A stretch of DNA of 64,000 nt from positions 124,001-188,000 of the forward strand of contig NZ_JAUSTK010000007.1 in the NCBI RefSeq assembly GCF_030812855.1, in the 5' to 3' direction. Of the stretch, positions 32,926-41,398 are shown piece after piece (the first letter of the stretch is position 1; each line of letters opens with the position of its first letter). The position numbers were made by a program, and so were the translations under genes. The notes beneath the pieces are model-generated. The model was not told the DNA's origin and did no database searches. It saw only the letters and a program-made list of their open reading frames with translations. This DNA is from Paenibacillus wynnii (GTDB taxonomy: Bacteria > Bacillota > Bacilli > Paenibacillales > Paenibacillaceae).

Positions 32926-34664
32926 TGGATTCCCTCCAATTGCGATTGAATAAGCTCATAATATACACCCTTGCGGGCAATCAATTCCCTGTGAGTACCC
33001 ACCTCAGCTACTTGGCCTTGGTGCATCACAATAATAACGTCCATATCGATCATCCAATGCAGGCGGTGCGTAGCCAAGAATACCAGCTTCCCTGCGAACA
33101 GCGGCAGCATCGTTTCCTTCAGCTCATACTCCGTCTCGATGTCCAGATGGGCAGTCGGCTCGTCTAACAGCATAATTGGACGGCTGCTAAGCAGGGCACG
33201 GGCCAAGGCAACACGCTGCTCCTGTCCTCCGCTAAGTGAGCGGCCGCCGCCGCCGATCATTTCGCCCAGTCCGTTTGGCAGTGAGGACACAAGCTTTGAT
33301 AATCCGGCTGCATCTACTACTCTGCTTACTTCATCCATGGATGCATCAGGATAATAGAACCGCACATTGTCCGCCAAAGTACCACTGAAGATATAAGGCC
33401 TTTGCGGAATATAGGAGGTCTGTTTCCGCCACTCCTCATCCGTCAATGCACTGACATGAGTTCCATTGACGGTAATATTCCCGGAGGTAGGATGCAGGAA
33501 CCCTCCCAATATATCGACTAACGTGGACTTACCGGCGCCGCTCTCTCCGATAATCCCCACTTTACGGGCACCTGTAACCTTAAGGTTAATCCCTGCGAGC
33601 GAAGAATGTCCACCTTCCTCATAATCCACACCCACGTCATTCAGTATTAATTCACTATCTTTATGCCAATCAAATACCGAGCCTGTAGAGGAAACGGAAC
33701 GATCTAGAACCTCTGCCTTAACCGTATCTCTATCAATGATGCTCTTCATAGCTTCGCCGGCTTCCTTCCCATCCAAGGTGGCATGGAAATCTGCACCTAC
33801 CAGTCGAACGGGCAGGAAATATTCAGGTGCAAGGATTAGAATCGTAAGACCCGTAACTAGCGTCATCTGATCATTGACCAAACGCAGCCCCAAGCTTACA
33901 GCTACCGAAGCGACCGACAGCATCGTGAAAAAGTCGAGTGCGAACGAGGACAAAAAGGCGACGCGCAGTGTGCGCATAGTAGCCGACCGATAACGGTCAC
34001 TTACCGCTGCAATGCTCTCGCTGTGGCTGCGGCTGCGTCCCAGAAATTTCAGCGTCTCCAATCCGCGCAGCGAATCCACGAAATGATTGGACAGAGTACG
34101 GTAAGACTTTAACTGGCGATCCATCTGTTTACGGGCCGTCAACCCGATCAAAATCATAAAAACGATAATAATAGGCATCGTTACCGTGAGGATAATGCCG
34201 CTCGTCGTATCCTGCGTAAAGATATACAACAGCAGCAGAACAGGTGTAACAGACATTCCTACCATCCGTGGAATGATAAGCTCCAGGTATGTACGGAACT
34301 TCGTGACTCCTTCCAATACAAGTGTAACCAGATTCCCGGTTCCACGGTCACCGACCATTCGAGGCCCCAACTGGAACAGCTTATCCATCATTTCCTTGCG
34401 CATACTGCTTCCGGTCGCTTCTGCAAAGCGGTAAGAGACATGGCTCATCAGCATGGCACACGCATGTCTTACAAGAAATGCAAGAAGGAACAATAGCGCA
34501 ATGCCCCATTGTTCCTTCAGCGGTTCTCCCGCAAACAGCGCAGAGATGACTTCTGCCAGCCATTTAGCCAGCAGAAGAATAGACAAGCTTTGCACCAGGG
34601 TAAGGAAGCCCACGATCAGAAAGACCGGCTTAACTCCTTTGTACCCAAGCAAATTTTTATCCAT
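32922..34664 (-). CDS. cydD: Thiol reductant ABC exporter subunit CydD
   Basis: Half-transporter of 580 aa. N-terminal six helices, then GESGAGKSTLVDIL (Walker A), LSGGQEQRVALARALL (signature), IMLLDEPTAHLD (Walker B) and FLATHRLHW. The TAA of cydB overlaps its ATG by one base (TAATG), so it is translated by coupling. Works with CydC to keep the periplasmic/outer face reduced for haem insertion into the bd oxidase. Confidence 0.93.
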   Translation of the reverse strand: MDKNLLGYKGVKPVFLIVGFLTLVQSLSILLLAKWLAEVISALFAGEPLKEQWGIALLFLLAFLVRHACAMLMSHVSYRFAEATGSSMRKEMMDKLFQLGPRMVGDRGTGNLVTLVLEGVTKFRTYLELIIPRMVGMSVTPVLLLLYIFTQDTTSGIILTVTMPIIIVFMILIGLTARKQMDRQLKSYRTLSNHFVDSLRGLETLKFLGRSRSHSESIAAVSDRYRSATMRTLRVAFLSSFALDFFTMLSVASVAVSLGLRLVNDQMTLVTGLTILILAPEYFLPVRLVGADFHATLDGKEAGEAMKSIIDRDTVKAEVLDRSVSSTGSVFDWHKDSELILNDVGVDYEEGGHSSLAGINLKVTGARKVGIIGESGAGKSTLVDILGGFLHPTSGNITVNGTHVSALTDEEWRKQTSYIPQRPYIFSGTLADNVRFYYPDASMDEVSRVVDAAGLSKLVSSLPNGLGEMIGGGGRSLSGGQEQRVALARALLSSRPIMLLDEPTAHLDIETEYELKETMLPLFAGKLVFLATHRLHWMIDMDVIIVMHQGQVAEVGTHRELIARKGVYYELIQSQLEGIH

Positions 34665-35680
34665 TAGTATTCAAGATGCTCCTTCTCGTGAACCCGTTTG
34701 TGAAAGATAAAGTAACTCCAAATTTGATATCCCAGAACGAACGGCAGCAGCGTCAGCGCAACAATCGTCATTACTTTCAGAGAGTAATGTCCCGAAGCAG
34801 CATTGGTAATCGTCAGGTTGAAGGCTTGATCAATGGAGCTGATCATTACTCTTGGGAACAACCCGATAAAAATCGAAGCTACCGACAAGGCCATTACAGC
34901 CCCCGTCATCCCAAAAGCCCAGCCGTCTTTCTTGTTCGTCATGAAGTATCCGCCGAGTACATAAGCAATAATACCCAATATCACTACAATTAGAAGCAGC
35001 GTTCCACGCACTTCAAATACATCGGTCATGAAATAGGTCATAATTACAAACGTAAGGAGTAGCGCGCCCAATGGAAGCAGTAACTTCTGGGCCAGTTTAC
35101 GCGCCCGAACTTGCAGGTCGCCGACCGTGCGAAGGGTGGTGAACATCAGTCCATGCACCAAGCACAGCATAACTACTGTAATTCCGGCTACTACGGTATA
35201 CACATTAACAATATCCGTAAATCCCGCGTACATCTGCATATCTGCATCAATTGGCAAGCCCTTAATGAAGCTTGCGAACACTACCGCCAGTAGGAACGGT
35301 GGGAGGAAGCTGCCAAAGAAGATACAGGCATCCCAAGTTCTTCTCCACGCCAGCGAATCCCGTTTGCCTCTGAATTCAAAGGCGACACCGCGGGCAATCA
35401 AGGCTAGTAATGCGAAGACAAAAGGAATATAGAAGCCGCTGAATAATGTAGCATACCATTCTGGAAAAGCAGCGAACATCGCACCGGCACCAGTTAGCAG
35501 CCACACTTCATTCGCATCCCAGAAAGGACCAATAGAGTTAATCAAAACTCGGCGCTCCGTATCATTCTTAGCCAGGAACTGCGTTTCCATCCCTACGCCG
35601 AAATCAAAGCCCTCCAGAAAGAAAAATCCTATAAAAAGTACTGCAATCAGCACAAACCACAGTTCATTAAGAGAAAGCAT
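34664..35680 (-). CDS. cydB: Cytochrome d ubiquinol oxidase subunit II
   Basis: Membrane protein of 338 aa, second subunit of cytochrome bd oxidase. FVLIAVLFIGFFFLEGFDFG is the conserved first helix; GPFWDANEVWLLTGAGAMFAAFP is a family hallmark. The ORF is open upstream but AAGGAGG lies 7 nt before the ATG at 35680, which is 14 nt inside cydA. Overlaps cydD by one base. High-affinity oxygen reduction at low aeration. Confidence 0.94.
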   Translation of the reverse strand: MLSLNELWFVLIAVLFIGFFFLEGFDFGVGMETQFLAKNDTERRVLINSIGPFWDANEVWLLTGAGAMFAAFPEWYATLFSGFYIPFVFALLALIARGVAFEFRGKRDSLAWRRTWDACIFFGSFLPPFLLAVVFASFIKGLPIDADMQMYAGFTDIVNVYTVVAGITVVMLCLVHGLMFTTLRTVGDLQVRARKLAQKLLLPLGALLLTFVIMTYFMTDVFEVRGTLLLIVVILGIIAYVLGGYFMTNKKDGWAFGMTGAVMALSVASIFIGLFPRVMISSIDQAFNLTITNAASGHYSLKVMTIVALTLLPFVLGYQIWSYFIFHKRVHEKEHLEY

Positions 35681-37076
35681 GGGATCCCTCCTTGTTATAT
35701 GGGTCATGCGAAGAGCCGTGATCGTGATCGTTATCCATGTTATAAGGGCCTTTTTTGATCACCTTAATGAATAAGCCCACTAGTATTGCTCCGAGTATTG
35801 CATAAATAACTGTAAATGAAATTACTGAGAACAGCACCTGTCCACTCGTAATATTAGGTGATACGCTATCTTTAGTCTGCATAAGCCCGAACACAGTCCA
35901 AGGTTGACGTCCAAACTCTGTCATTACCCAACCCGCTGTATTGGCGATCGGAGGCAGCAGTAACCCCCAGAACATAAACCGCATAAACCAGGTGTTCGGT
36001 TGGTCCATCTTTTTACGCCACATAAGGAACATTGCATACATGCCCAGGAAGATCATAGCTGTACCTGCCGCAACCATGATGCGGAAACTCCAGAACGTTG
36101 TACGCACCGGAGGAATGTAATTTCCGGGGCCATATTTTTGCTCATACTCCGCTTGCAGCTCGTTCATCCCTTTAACCTCACCGGAAAACTTGCTGTAAGA
36201 GAGAAAGCTGAGTAAGTAAGGGATTTTGAATTCGCCGCTGCTTACCTTGTTCTCAGGATCAATATTTGCCCATACAGTCCAAGGTGCCGGATCGCCACTT
36301 TTGCCCCATAATCCTTCAGAGGCTGCCATCTTCATCGGCTGAGTCTCAACCAAGTATTGAGCCTGTGCATGTCCTGCCACAGCTACACCAATGGATGAAA
36401 TAATACCTACAATAGCTGCAATCTTGAACGATTTCTTGAAAAAAGATACATCCTGCTTCTTCAACAGTTTATATGCACTGATTCCCGTAATAAGAAATGC
36501 ACCGGTTGCATAAGCAGCCAGCACGGTGTGCGGGAACTCAACAATCAATTGTCCGTTGGTAATCAAGGCAAAAAAGTCATTCATCTCTGCTCGGCCATTA
36601 TTAATAGCGAAGCCTACAGGGTGCTGCATAAAGGAGTTAGCCGCCAGAATCCAGAAGGCGGATAACATCGTTCCGATTGCTACCATCCATATGGACAGCA
36701 GATGAATTCTTTTGGATACCTTATCCCAGCCAAAAATCCACAAACCGATAAACGTAGATTCCAGAAAAAAGGCCAACAGTGCTTCAATAGCAAGCGGAGC
36801 ACCGAATACGTCCCCGACAAAGCGCGAATAATCGGACCAGTTCATGCCGAACTGAAACTCCTGTAATATCCCTGTAACTACACCAACAGCAAAGTTGATG
36901 AGGAACAGCTTGCCCCAGAACTGTGCCATTCTTTTGTACTCTTCATCGCCTTTTCTTACATACATAGTCTCCATAATTGCGATTATTAGTGCTAAACCGA
37001 TCGATACTGGCACAAAGAAATAGTGAAAAATCGTCGTTGAAGCAAATTGCAAACGCGACAGCGCTACTATATCCAT
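35667..37076 (-). CDS. cydA: Cytochrome d ubiquinol oxidase subunit I
   Basis: Haem-carrying subunit of 469 aa. The b558 axial His near the start (HYFFVPVSIGLALIIAIME) and the Q-loop/region with GRQPWTVFGLM are present; GVVTGILQEFQFGMNWSDYS is the most conserved stretch. The Q-loop is the short Firmicute type. First gene of cydABCD. Two TGTGA-N6-TCACA sites lie 65 and 116 nt upstream, consistent with oxygen/redox control. Confidence 0.95.
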   Translation of the reverse strand: MDIVALSRLQFASTTIFHYFFVPVSIGLALIIAIMETMYVRKGDEEYKRMAQFWGKLFLINFAVGVVTGILQEFQFGMNWSDYSRFVGDVFGAPLAIEALLAFFLESTFIGLWIFGWDKVSKRIHLLSIWMVAIGTMLSAFWILAANSFMQHPVGFAINNGRAEMNDFFALITNGQLIVEFPHTVLAAYATGAFLITGISAYKLLKKQDVSFFKKSFKIAAIVGIISSIGVAVAGHAQAQYLVETQPMKMAASEGLWGKSGDPAPWTVWANIDPENKVSSGEFKIPYLLSFLSYSKFSGEVKGMNELQAEYEQKYGPGNYIPPVRTTFWSFRIMVAAGTAMIFLGMYAMFLMWRKKMDQPNTWFMRFMFWGLLLPPIANTAGWVMTEFGRQPWTVFGLMQTKDSVSPNITSGQVLFSVISFTVIYAILGAILVGLFIKVIKKGPYNMDNDHDHGSSHDPYNKEGSHAFS

Positions 37077-37140
37077 AATTCTCCCCTTCCTTTTTTCCCA
37101 ATTCAGTATTTATATTTTGTCAAAAATCGAACGAACAAAG

Positions 37141-37156
37141 TGTGATATTAATCACA
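37141..37156. promoter_or_regulatory. TGTGA-N6-TCACA site upstream of cydA (FNR/CRP-type)
   Basis: TGTGATATTAATCACA is a perfect match to the pattern TGTGA-N6-TCACA used by FNR and CRP family proteins, 64 nt before the cydA start codon. Confidence 0.6.
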
Positions 37157-37191
37157 TTATACACCCTGTTTCGGGCTTAAAAAGTATAAAT

Positions 37192-37209
37192 TTGTGACAA
37201 ATATCACAA
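37192..37209. promoter_or_regulatory. Second palindrome upstream of cydA (Rex-type candidate)
   Basis: TTGTGACAAATATCACAA has the 18-bp form of Rex sites (TTGTGA-N6-TCACAA) and also fits FNR. Rex represses cyd genes in related bacteria at high NADH demand; which protein binds here cannot be told from the sequence. Confidence 0.6.
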
Positions 37210-37233
37210 TTTATCGATAAAAAGCAAAAAAAA

Positions 37234-37254
37234 TAAGACGGTTTTACCGTCTCG
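37234..37254 (-). terminator. Terminator of the cold-inducible gene
   Basis: On the minus strand GAGACGGT / ACCGTCTT with a loop of three, then a run of eight T. It ends the 37301-37531 gene and separates it from cydA. Confidence 0.75.
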
Positions 37255-37300
37255 GAGTTGGAATTCGATCTATAAAAATCTTGGCCCATAAAGGCGTTGG

Positions 37301-37531
37301 TTAGGTAATGGAAATACCCTTCTTCAGCGATTTGAGATCGCCATTCGAATTAAGCAATATTGGAAGCATCTTCATGCTGCGTTCCATTGGGGAGTCACAG
37401 AGACGGCAAGAAGGCGCATGTTCAAATGCAAAATTATCTCTCATCCATCCATTACAGCCCTCACTGGTACAGGCCCATATTGCAGTATTTTCTTCCGGTA
37501 TTTCCTCCAAAGGCTTCTTCCGGTAGTTCAT
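37301..37531 (-). CDS. YdjO-like cold-inducible small protein
   Basis: Protein of 76 aa with two metal-type cysteine pairs: WACTSEGCNGWMRDNFAFEH and CRLCDSPM (Cys-x4-Cys and Cys-x-x-Cys). The pattern and size match the YdjO family of Bacillales, found near cold-shock genes, of unknown role. It lies 93 nt downstream of cspA on the same strand, and has its own terminator. Confidence 0.7.
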   Translation of the reverse strand: MNYRKKPLEEIPEENTAIWACTSEGCNGWMRDNFAFEHAPSCRLCDSPMERSMKMLPILLNSNGDLKSLKKGISIT

Positions 37532-37584
37532 TGCCGTTCCTCCCTTCCTTTATGTCACAAGTTGGTTAAACGAAATAAAAAAAG

Positions 37585-37614
37585 ACCGTCCCAACTTTCA
37601 CAAGCGGGGACGGT
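37585..37614 (-). terminator. Terminator of cspA
   Basis: ACCGTCCC / GGGACGGT stem (37585-37592, 37607-37614) with a 14-nt loop and a run of T on the minus strand, just after the cspA stop. Confidence 0.8.
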
Positions 37615-37624
37615 GCCTTCTATA

Positions 37625-37825
37625 TTACAGTTTTACAACGTTTTCGGCTTGTGGTCCACGGTTGCCTTGAACAACGTTGAATTCAACGCGTTGGCCTTCG
37701 TCCAAAGTTTTGAAGCCGTCGCCAGTGATTGCGCTGAAGTGAACGAATACGTCGCTTCCGCCTTCAACCTCGATGAATCCGAAACCTTTTTCTGCGTTGA
37801 ACCATTTAACTGTACCTGTTTGCAT
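37625..37825 (-). CDS. cspA: Cold-shock protein
   Basis: Single-stranded nucleic acid chaperone of 66 aa. RNP1 GFGFIEV and RNP2 VFVHFSAI surround the OB fold; [10 protein letters not shown] is the standard start. GGAGG lies 8 nt before the ATG at 37825, so the longer open frame is not used. A long untranslated leader with a stable hairpin (37893-37932) lies upstream, typical for cold-controlled csp mRNAs. Confidence 0.94.
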   Translation of the reverse strand: MQTGTVKWFNAEKGFGFIEVEGGSDVFVHFSAITGDGFKTLDEGQRVEFNVVQGNRGPQAENVVKL

Positions 37826-37892
37826 GTGTGTTACCTCCACAAATTTAAATTAATATGTTCTTTTTATCTTCAAACAAAGAAAAAATTAACAC

Positions 37893-37932
37893 ATTGAAAA
37901 GGGTTTTATTTGAAATAACAGCCCTTTTCAAT
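37893..37932 (-). promoter_or_regulatory. Stem-loop in the cspA leader
   Basis: ATTGAAAAGGG (37893-37903) and CCCTTTTCAAT (37922-37932) form a perfect 11-bp stem about 70 nt upstream of the start codon. Leaders of csp genes often fold differently with temperature; this hairpin is a candidate element. Alternatively it is a terminator for an unseen upstream transcript. Confidence 0.4.
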
Positions 37933-38108
37933 AAGAAAATTATTCATCAGCTGTATGAGTATTATCATATTACCACACCTAAGAACCAAAGGCAAGATGT
38001 CCTATCCGTATTTCTCCGTTTCTCCCCATATAAGGCTGACTTCCCAATGTAAGGGTTATCAGCCCAATTATATTACTGCTATATCAGTATATGCTGCCCT
38101 GATTTATT

Positions 38109-39350
38109 TTATTCCTGTGGTTTTTCTTGGAGAGTTACGGAGACTTCTTTCATGATTCCATTACGGTAAAACGTAATCTTCAGCTGGGCCCCAATCTCCG
38201 TATTATCATATAAATATTTACGCAGAGATAGTGTTGATGTAATCGGCTCGCTATTGAACTTGGTAATTACATCATTGAACTTCAGGCCTGCCTCTTTAGC
38301 CGGCCCAACCACATCCAGTACAACCGCTCCGTCCTTAATGCTATCCGGAAGGTTTAATTTCTCCAGTTGTTCTTCAGCTAGTGGTATATAGGGATTATTC
38401 AAATCAACCGAATATACACCCAGATAGGATCGGGCAATCCGCCCTTTCTCCGCTAGCTCATTTGCCGTTTTGAGCACATGGTTGGCCGGAATAGCAAATC
38501 CCAATCCCTCTACACCAGTATCTGAAATTTTCATTGTATTTATACCGATGACCTGACCGTTCAAATCCACTAGAGCACCGCCGCTATTACCTTCATTGAT
38601 AGCTGCATCTGTCTGAATGACTTCTTGCTCCCAGTCATAAACACCATCCTGGTTCAGGGATACCGGGATCTTTCGCTCAGTATAACTGACAATGCCGGAC
38701 GTAAGCGTGTCGCCCAGACCCAAGGGATTGCCAATAGCTATGACCGTCTCTCCCAGGCGAAGCTTGGAGGAGTCGCCGATCTGTGCCACCGTATGGATAC
38801 CTTCGGCATCAATGGAAAGCACCGCGATATCACTTACCCGATCTGTACCCACAAGGGTGGCCGGTCGAGTCTCACCGTCAACCGTAACGACTTCAAGCTT
38901 GCCCGCGCCGTCAATAACATGGTTATTCGTAATAATGAATGCCTTGGCATCTGTTTTTTTATAGATAACACCGGACCCGAGTGCCGACTCATTAAGGATA
39001 TTAAGCTCCTTATTATCCTCTTTGTGATTAATTATGCTGACCACTGCCGGGCGAACCATTGCAGCTGCCTGAATAATTCGATCATACGGATCACCGCTGC
39101 TCGGTGTAACATTCTGTATCATTGCAGGCGTAGCTGTGGTTTCGTGCCCCAGTTGACCTGATACTAAACTGAATAAGAGCACTGCAACTACTGCACTGAT
39201 CAAAGAGCTGATCGCAGAAATTTGAAGAGTTGACAGACTCAGGCGCGGTTTCCTTACCGGCCAGCCGCGGGTTGAAGATGGCTTCAATGCTTTACGCTCT
39301 CTGCGCCGAGATACTTTGGTTGAATAGAAATCATCATCAAACAGTCCCAC
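38109..39350 (-). CDS. htrC: HtrA-like serine protease
   Basis: Membrane-anchored protease of 413 aa. A cytoplasmic basic N-terminus is followed by one transmembrane helix (about residues 43-65), the trypsin-like domain with TNNHVIDG (His), SDIAVL (Asp) and GNSGGALV (Ser), and one PDZ domain (residues 310-405). It is the last gene of the WalRK cluster, where the Bacillus gene is known as yyxA/htrC. Start is GTG at 39350 with AGAGGAT upstream. It degrades misfolded envelope proteins. Confidence 0.9.
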   Translation of the reverse strand: MGLFDDDFYSTKVSRRRERKALKPSSTRGWPVRKPRLSLSTLQISAISSLISAVVAVLLFSLVSGQLGHETTATPAMIQNVTPSSGDPYDRIIQAAAMVRPAVVSIINHKEDNKELNILNESALGSGVIYKKTDAKAFIITNNHVIDGAGKLEVVTVDGETRPATLVGTDRVSDIAVLSIDAEGIHTVAQIGDSSKLRLGETVIAIGNPLGLGDTLTSGIVSYTERKIPVSLNQDGVYDWEQEVIQTDAAINEGNSGGALVDLNGQVIGINTMKISDTGVEGLGFAIPANHVLKTANELAEKGRIARSYLGVYSVDLNNPYIPLAEEQLEKLNLPDSIKDGAVVLDVVGPAKEAGLKFNDVITKFNSEPITSTLSLRKYLYDNTEIGAQLKITFYRNGIMKEVSVTLQEKPQE

Positions 39351-39633
39351 CTTGAAATCCTCTCCCCTCTATCACTCTTTTAGACTCCTCAAAGTACTAA
39401 AAGGTTTCACTCCGCAACTCTCATATTCTTTCAATATAGTGGAATATTTAATGTCTTATAAGACTACAATAGTAGAAATCAAATAATTCTTAAGCGTCGA
39501 TGTGCCTACCGTTAAAAGTCAGGTTTCTCTTATGATTGTATCACAGGCCGAAGCCGGGACGTTGGTTTTCTAATGTAAAATCTCTGCATATTTATGGAAA
39601 GCTTTTGATAAACATTTTAAGGGAGGATATTCT

Positions 39634-39840
39634 ATGGATTCATTTTCAACAAGCATGGATCTGGTCCAATTTATTGGCAAGCTAGGTGACTTAAAAGACG
39701 AACACTACCACATAATGCTTACTGTCAGCGCCCTGGTTGAACTGCTTATCGAGAAAGAAATGATCTCCCGTCAAGAACTTGAGCGTAAGGCTGCCGAGTT
39801 GGACGAGCTTATGACTCGCTCACCTTATCCCATGGCGTAG
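39634..39840 (+). CDS. Hypothetical 68-aa protein
   Basis: Small helical protein (MDSFSTSMDLVQFIGKL...EMISRQELERKAAELDELM). GGGAGG precedes the ATG by about 7 nt. It is on the plus strand and its last 32 nt overlap the 3' end of yycJ, so the two genes converge. The helical tail resembles a subunit-interaction segment, but no family is recognised. Composition and RBS argue that it is translated. Confidence 0.55.
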   Translation: MDSFSTSMDLVQFIGKLGDLKDEHYHIMLTVSALVELLIEKEMISRQELERKAAELDELMTRSPYPMA

Positions 39841-40615
39841 GACGGTCATAATACGTATCGCACAATTTAAATTCACTGTCTTTGAAGAAGCACCCTAAAT
39901 CCTCCATAGCACCGCGAACCGACATTCTAGCCAAATCCATCATATTGTGATCTCTGCTTAAATGGGCCAAATAGGTCCTTTTTGTACGTCCGGTAAGAAT
40001 CTCACTTAGAGCAGCTCCCGCAGCATCATTCGATAAATGCCCCATATCTCCCAGGATACGCCGTTTGGTATTCCATGGATATCTCCCCATTCGCAGCAGC
40101 TCAATATCATGATTAGCCTCTAATACAAGTACATCTGCATCGGATATAGCCAGCTTCACCTTTTCACTCACATAACCCAAGTCCGTAGCTACGCACAGCT
40201 TCTCCTTACCATCATAAAAATTATAACCAACCGGCTCTGCAGCATCATGAGAAATGGCAAAAGACTCTACACGCATACTGCCAAAGTCACGGTGCTGACC
40301 GGTCTCCAGAATGATTTTATTGTGCTCCTGTATCTTTCCGATTCCTTTTTCAATAGCCCCCCAAGTATTGGTGTTGGCATAGATCGGAAGGTCGTACTTG
40401 CGCGCCATTGCGCCCAGTCCTTTAATATGGTCTGAGTGCTCATGTGTTACCAAAATGCCGTCAATTTCCTCGCCTGTTACCTCTCGCATGCTAAGCAATT
40501 CATCAATTCTTTTCGCGCTAAGTCCTGCATCTATCATTAGAGTAGTCTCGCCATTGCGTACTACAGTAACGTTGCCGGTAGATCCGCTGGACAGTACTGT
40601 AAATGAAATCCCCAT
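39809..40615 (-). CDS. yycJ: MBL-fold metallohydrolase YycJ/WalJ
   Basis: Metallo-beta-lactamase-fold protein of 268 aa. VTHEHSDHIKG is the metal-binding motif, GQHRDFGSMRVESFAISHDA and ATDLGY follow, and LEANHDIELLRMG is near residue 170. WalJ-type proteins coordinate cell division with DNA replication in Bacillus and Staphylococcus. It is fifth gene of the walRK operon and ends inside the convergent 68-aa ORF. Confidence 0.92.
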   Translation of the reverse strand: MGISFTVLSSGSTGNVTVVRNGETTLMIDAGLSAKRIDELLSMREVTGEEIDGILVTHEHSDHIKGLGAMARKYDLPIYANTNTWGAIEKGIGKIQEHNKIILETGQHRDFGSMRVESFAISHDAAEPVGYNFYDGKEKLCVATDLGYVSEKVKLAISDADVLVLEANHDIELLRMGRYPWNTKRRILGDMGHLSNDAAGAALSEILTGRTKRTYLAHLSRDHNMMDLARMSVRGAMEDLGCFFKDSEFKLCDTYYDRPTPWDKVSES

Positions 40616-40631
40616 AAAGCCCCTACTCCTT

Positions 40632-41372
40632 CTACTCTGTTGTCTTCGGACTGATTATGTCCGCACTGATGCCATGTACATAATACGACTTTCCATTCTC
40701 CAGCACGAAGCGCCACATCGGGGCCGCCACTTGGCTCTCGGAGTTGAACAATTCACCGTAATAACCGAGCTCAATATCTTTCACTACCGTATCCGGTGCA
40801 AAATACTTTTCTATTAAACTGCTGAGCGCCTGGGAAGCCGGAAGCACCTTCTGAACCTCTTGGTTGCTGCTCGGCCCAATTTCGATCTGGGGTCTTCGGT
40901 AAGCCACAATCTTCTGATTGCTGCTCATCAACTCCAGACTTACTCGGAACAACGGCCACTGTTTCTGGACAAGCGGGTGGAGAACAAATTTCCCGACCTC
41001 GGTTTCCTGAGCATCAAGTTCATAGCTCGCGATGTCCGGAATCTCGCTCTCGAGCAGATTGCTTAACTCCGAGAAAGAGGAATACATAAGCTTGCTGTCT
41101 ATCGGCTGTTTCAGCTCCACAGGCTTCTGATCCTGCTCCCCTCCTGAATAACGATAGGTAATATCGGGCAGTTGAGGAGTGGCCGCCGGGATGGGACAAA
41201 GTACGCGAATCCCTTTTTGCTCCATAATTTGTTGAGTTTCTTCAGAGAGGGAGGTGAAATCTAGATTGGCACTGACCTGATCCCGCAGATCCATCCACAG
41301 CTGATAGCACAGCAGCAGATTTAGCAGCAAGAAAGCGTAGATCAGCACATTTTTAGCTCTTCCCCAATCCAT
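40632..41372 (-). CDS. yycI: Two-component system regulatory protein YycI
   Basis: Membrane-anchored protein of 246 aa, N-terminal helix at residues 8-27 (LIYAFLLLNLLLCYQLWMDL), the rest outside the cell. With YycH it restrains the WalK kinase in Bacillus subtilis. The mature part is a YycI-type beta-sandwich; conserved WDR-like patches (YRYSGGEQ) match. Starts 26 nt after yycH and ends 16 nt before yycJ. Confidence 0.88.
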   Translation of the reverse strand: MDWGRAKNVLIYAFLLLNLLLCYQLWMDLRDQVSANLDFTSLSEETQQIMEQKGIRVLCPIPAATPQLPDITYRYSGGEQDQKPVELKQPIDSKLMYSSFSELSNLLESEIPDIASYELDAQETEVGKFVLHPLVQKQWPLFRVSLELMSSNQKIVAYRRPQIEIGPSSNQEVQKVLPASQALSSLIEKYFAPDTVVKDIELGYYGELFNSESQVAAPMWRFVLENGKSYYVHGISADIISPKTTE

Positions 41373-41398
41373 ACCCCATCCCCCTCATATTGAATATC

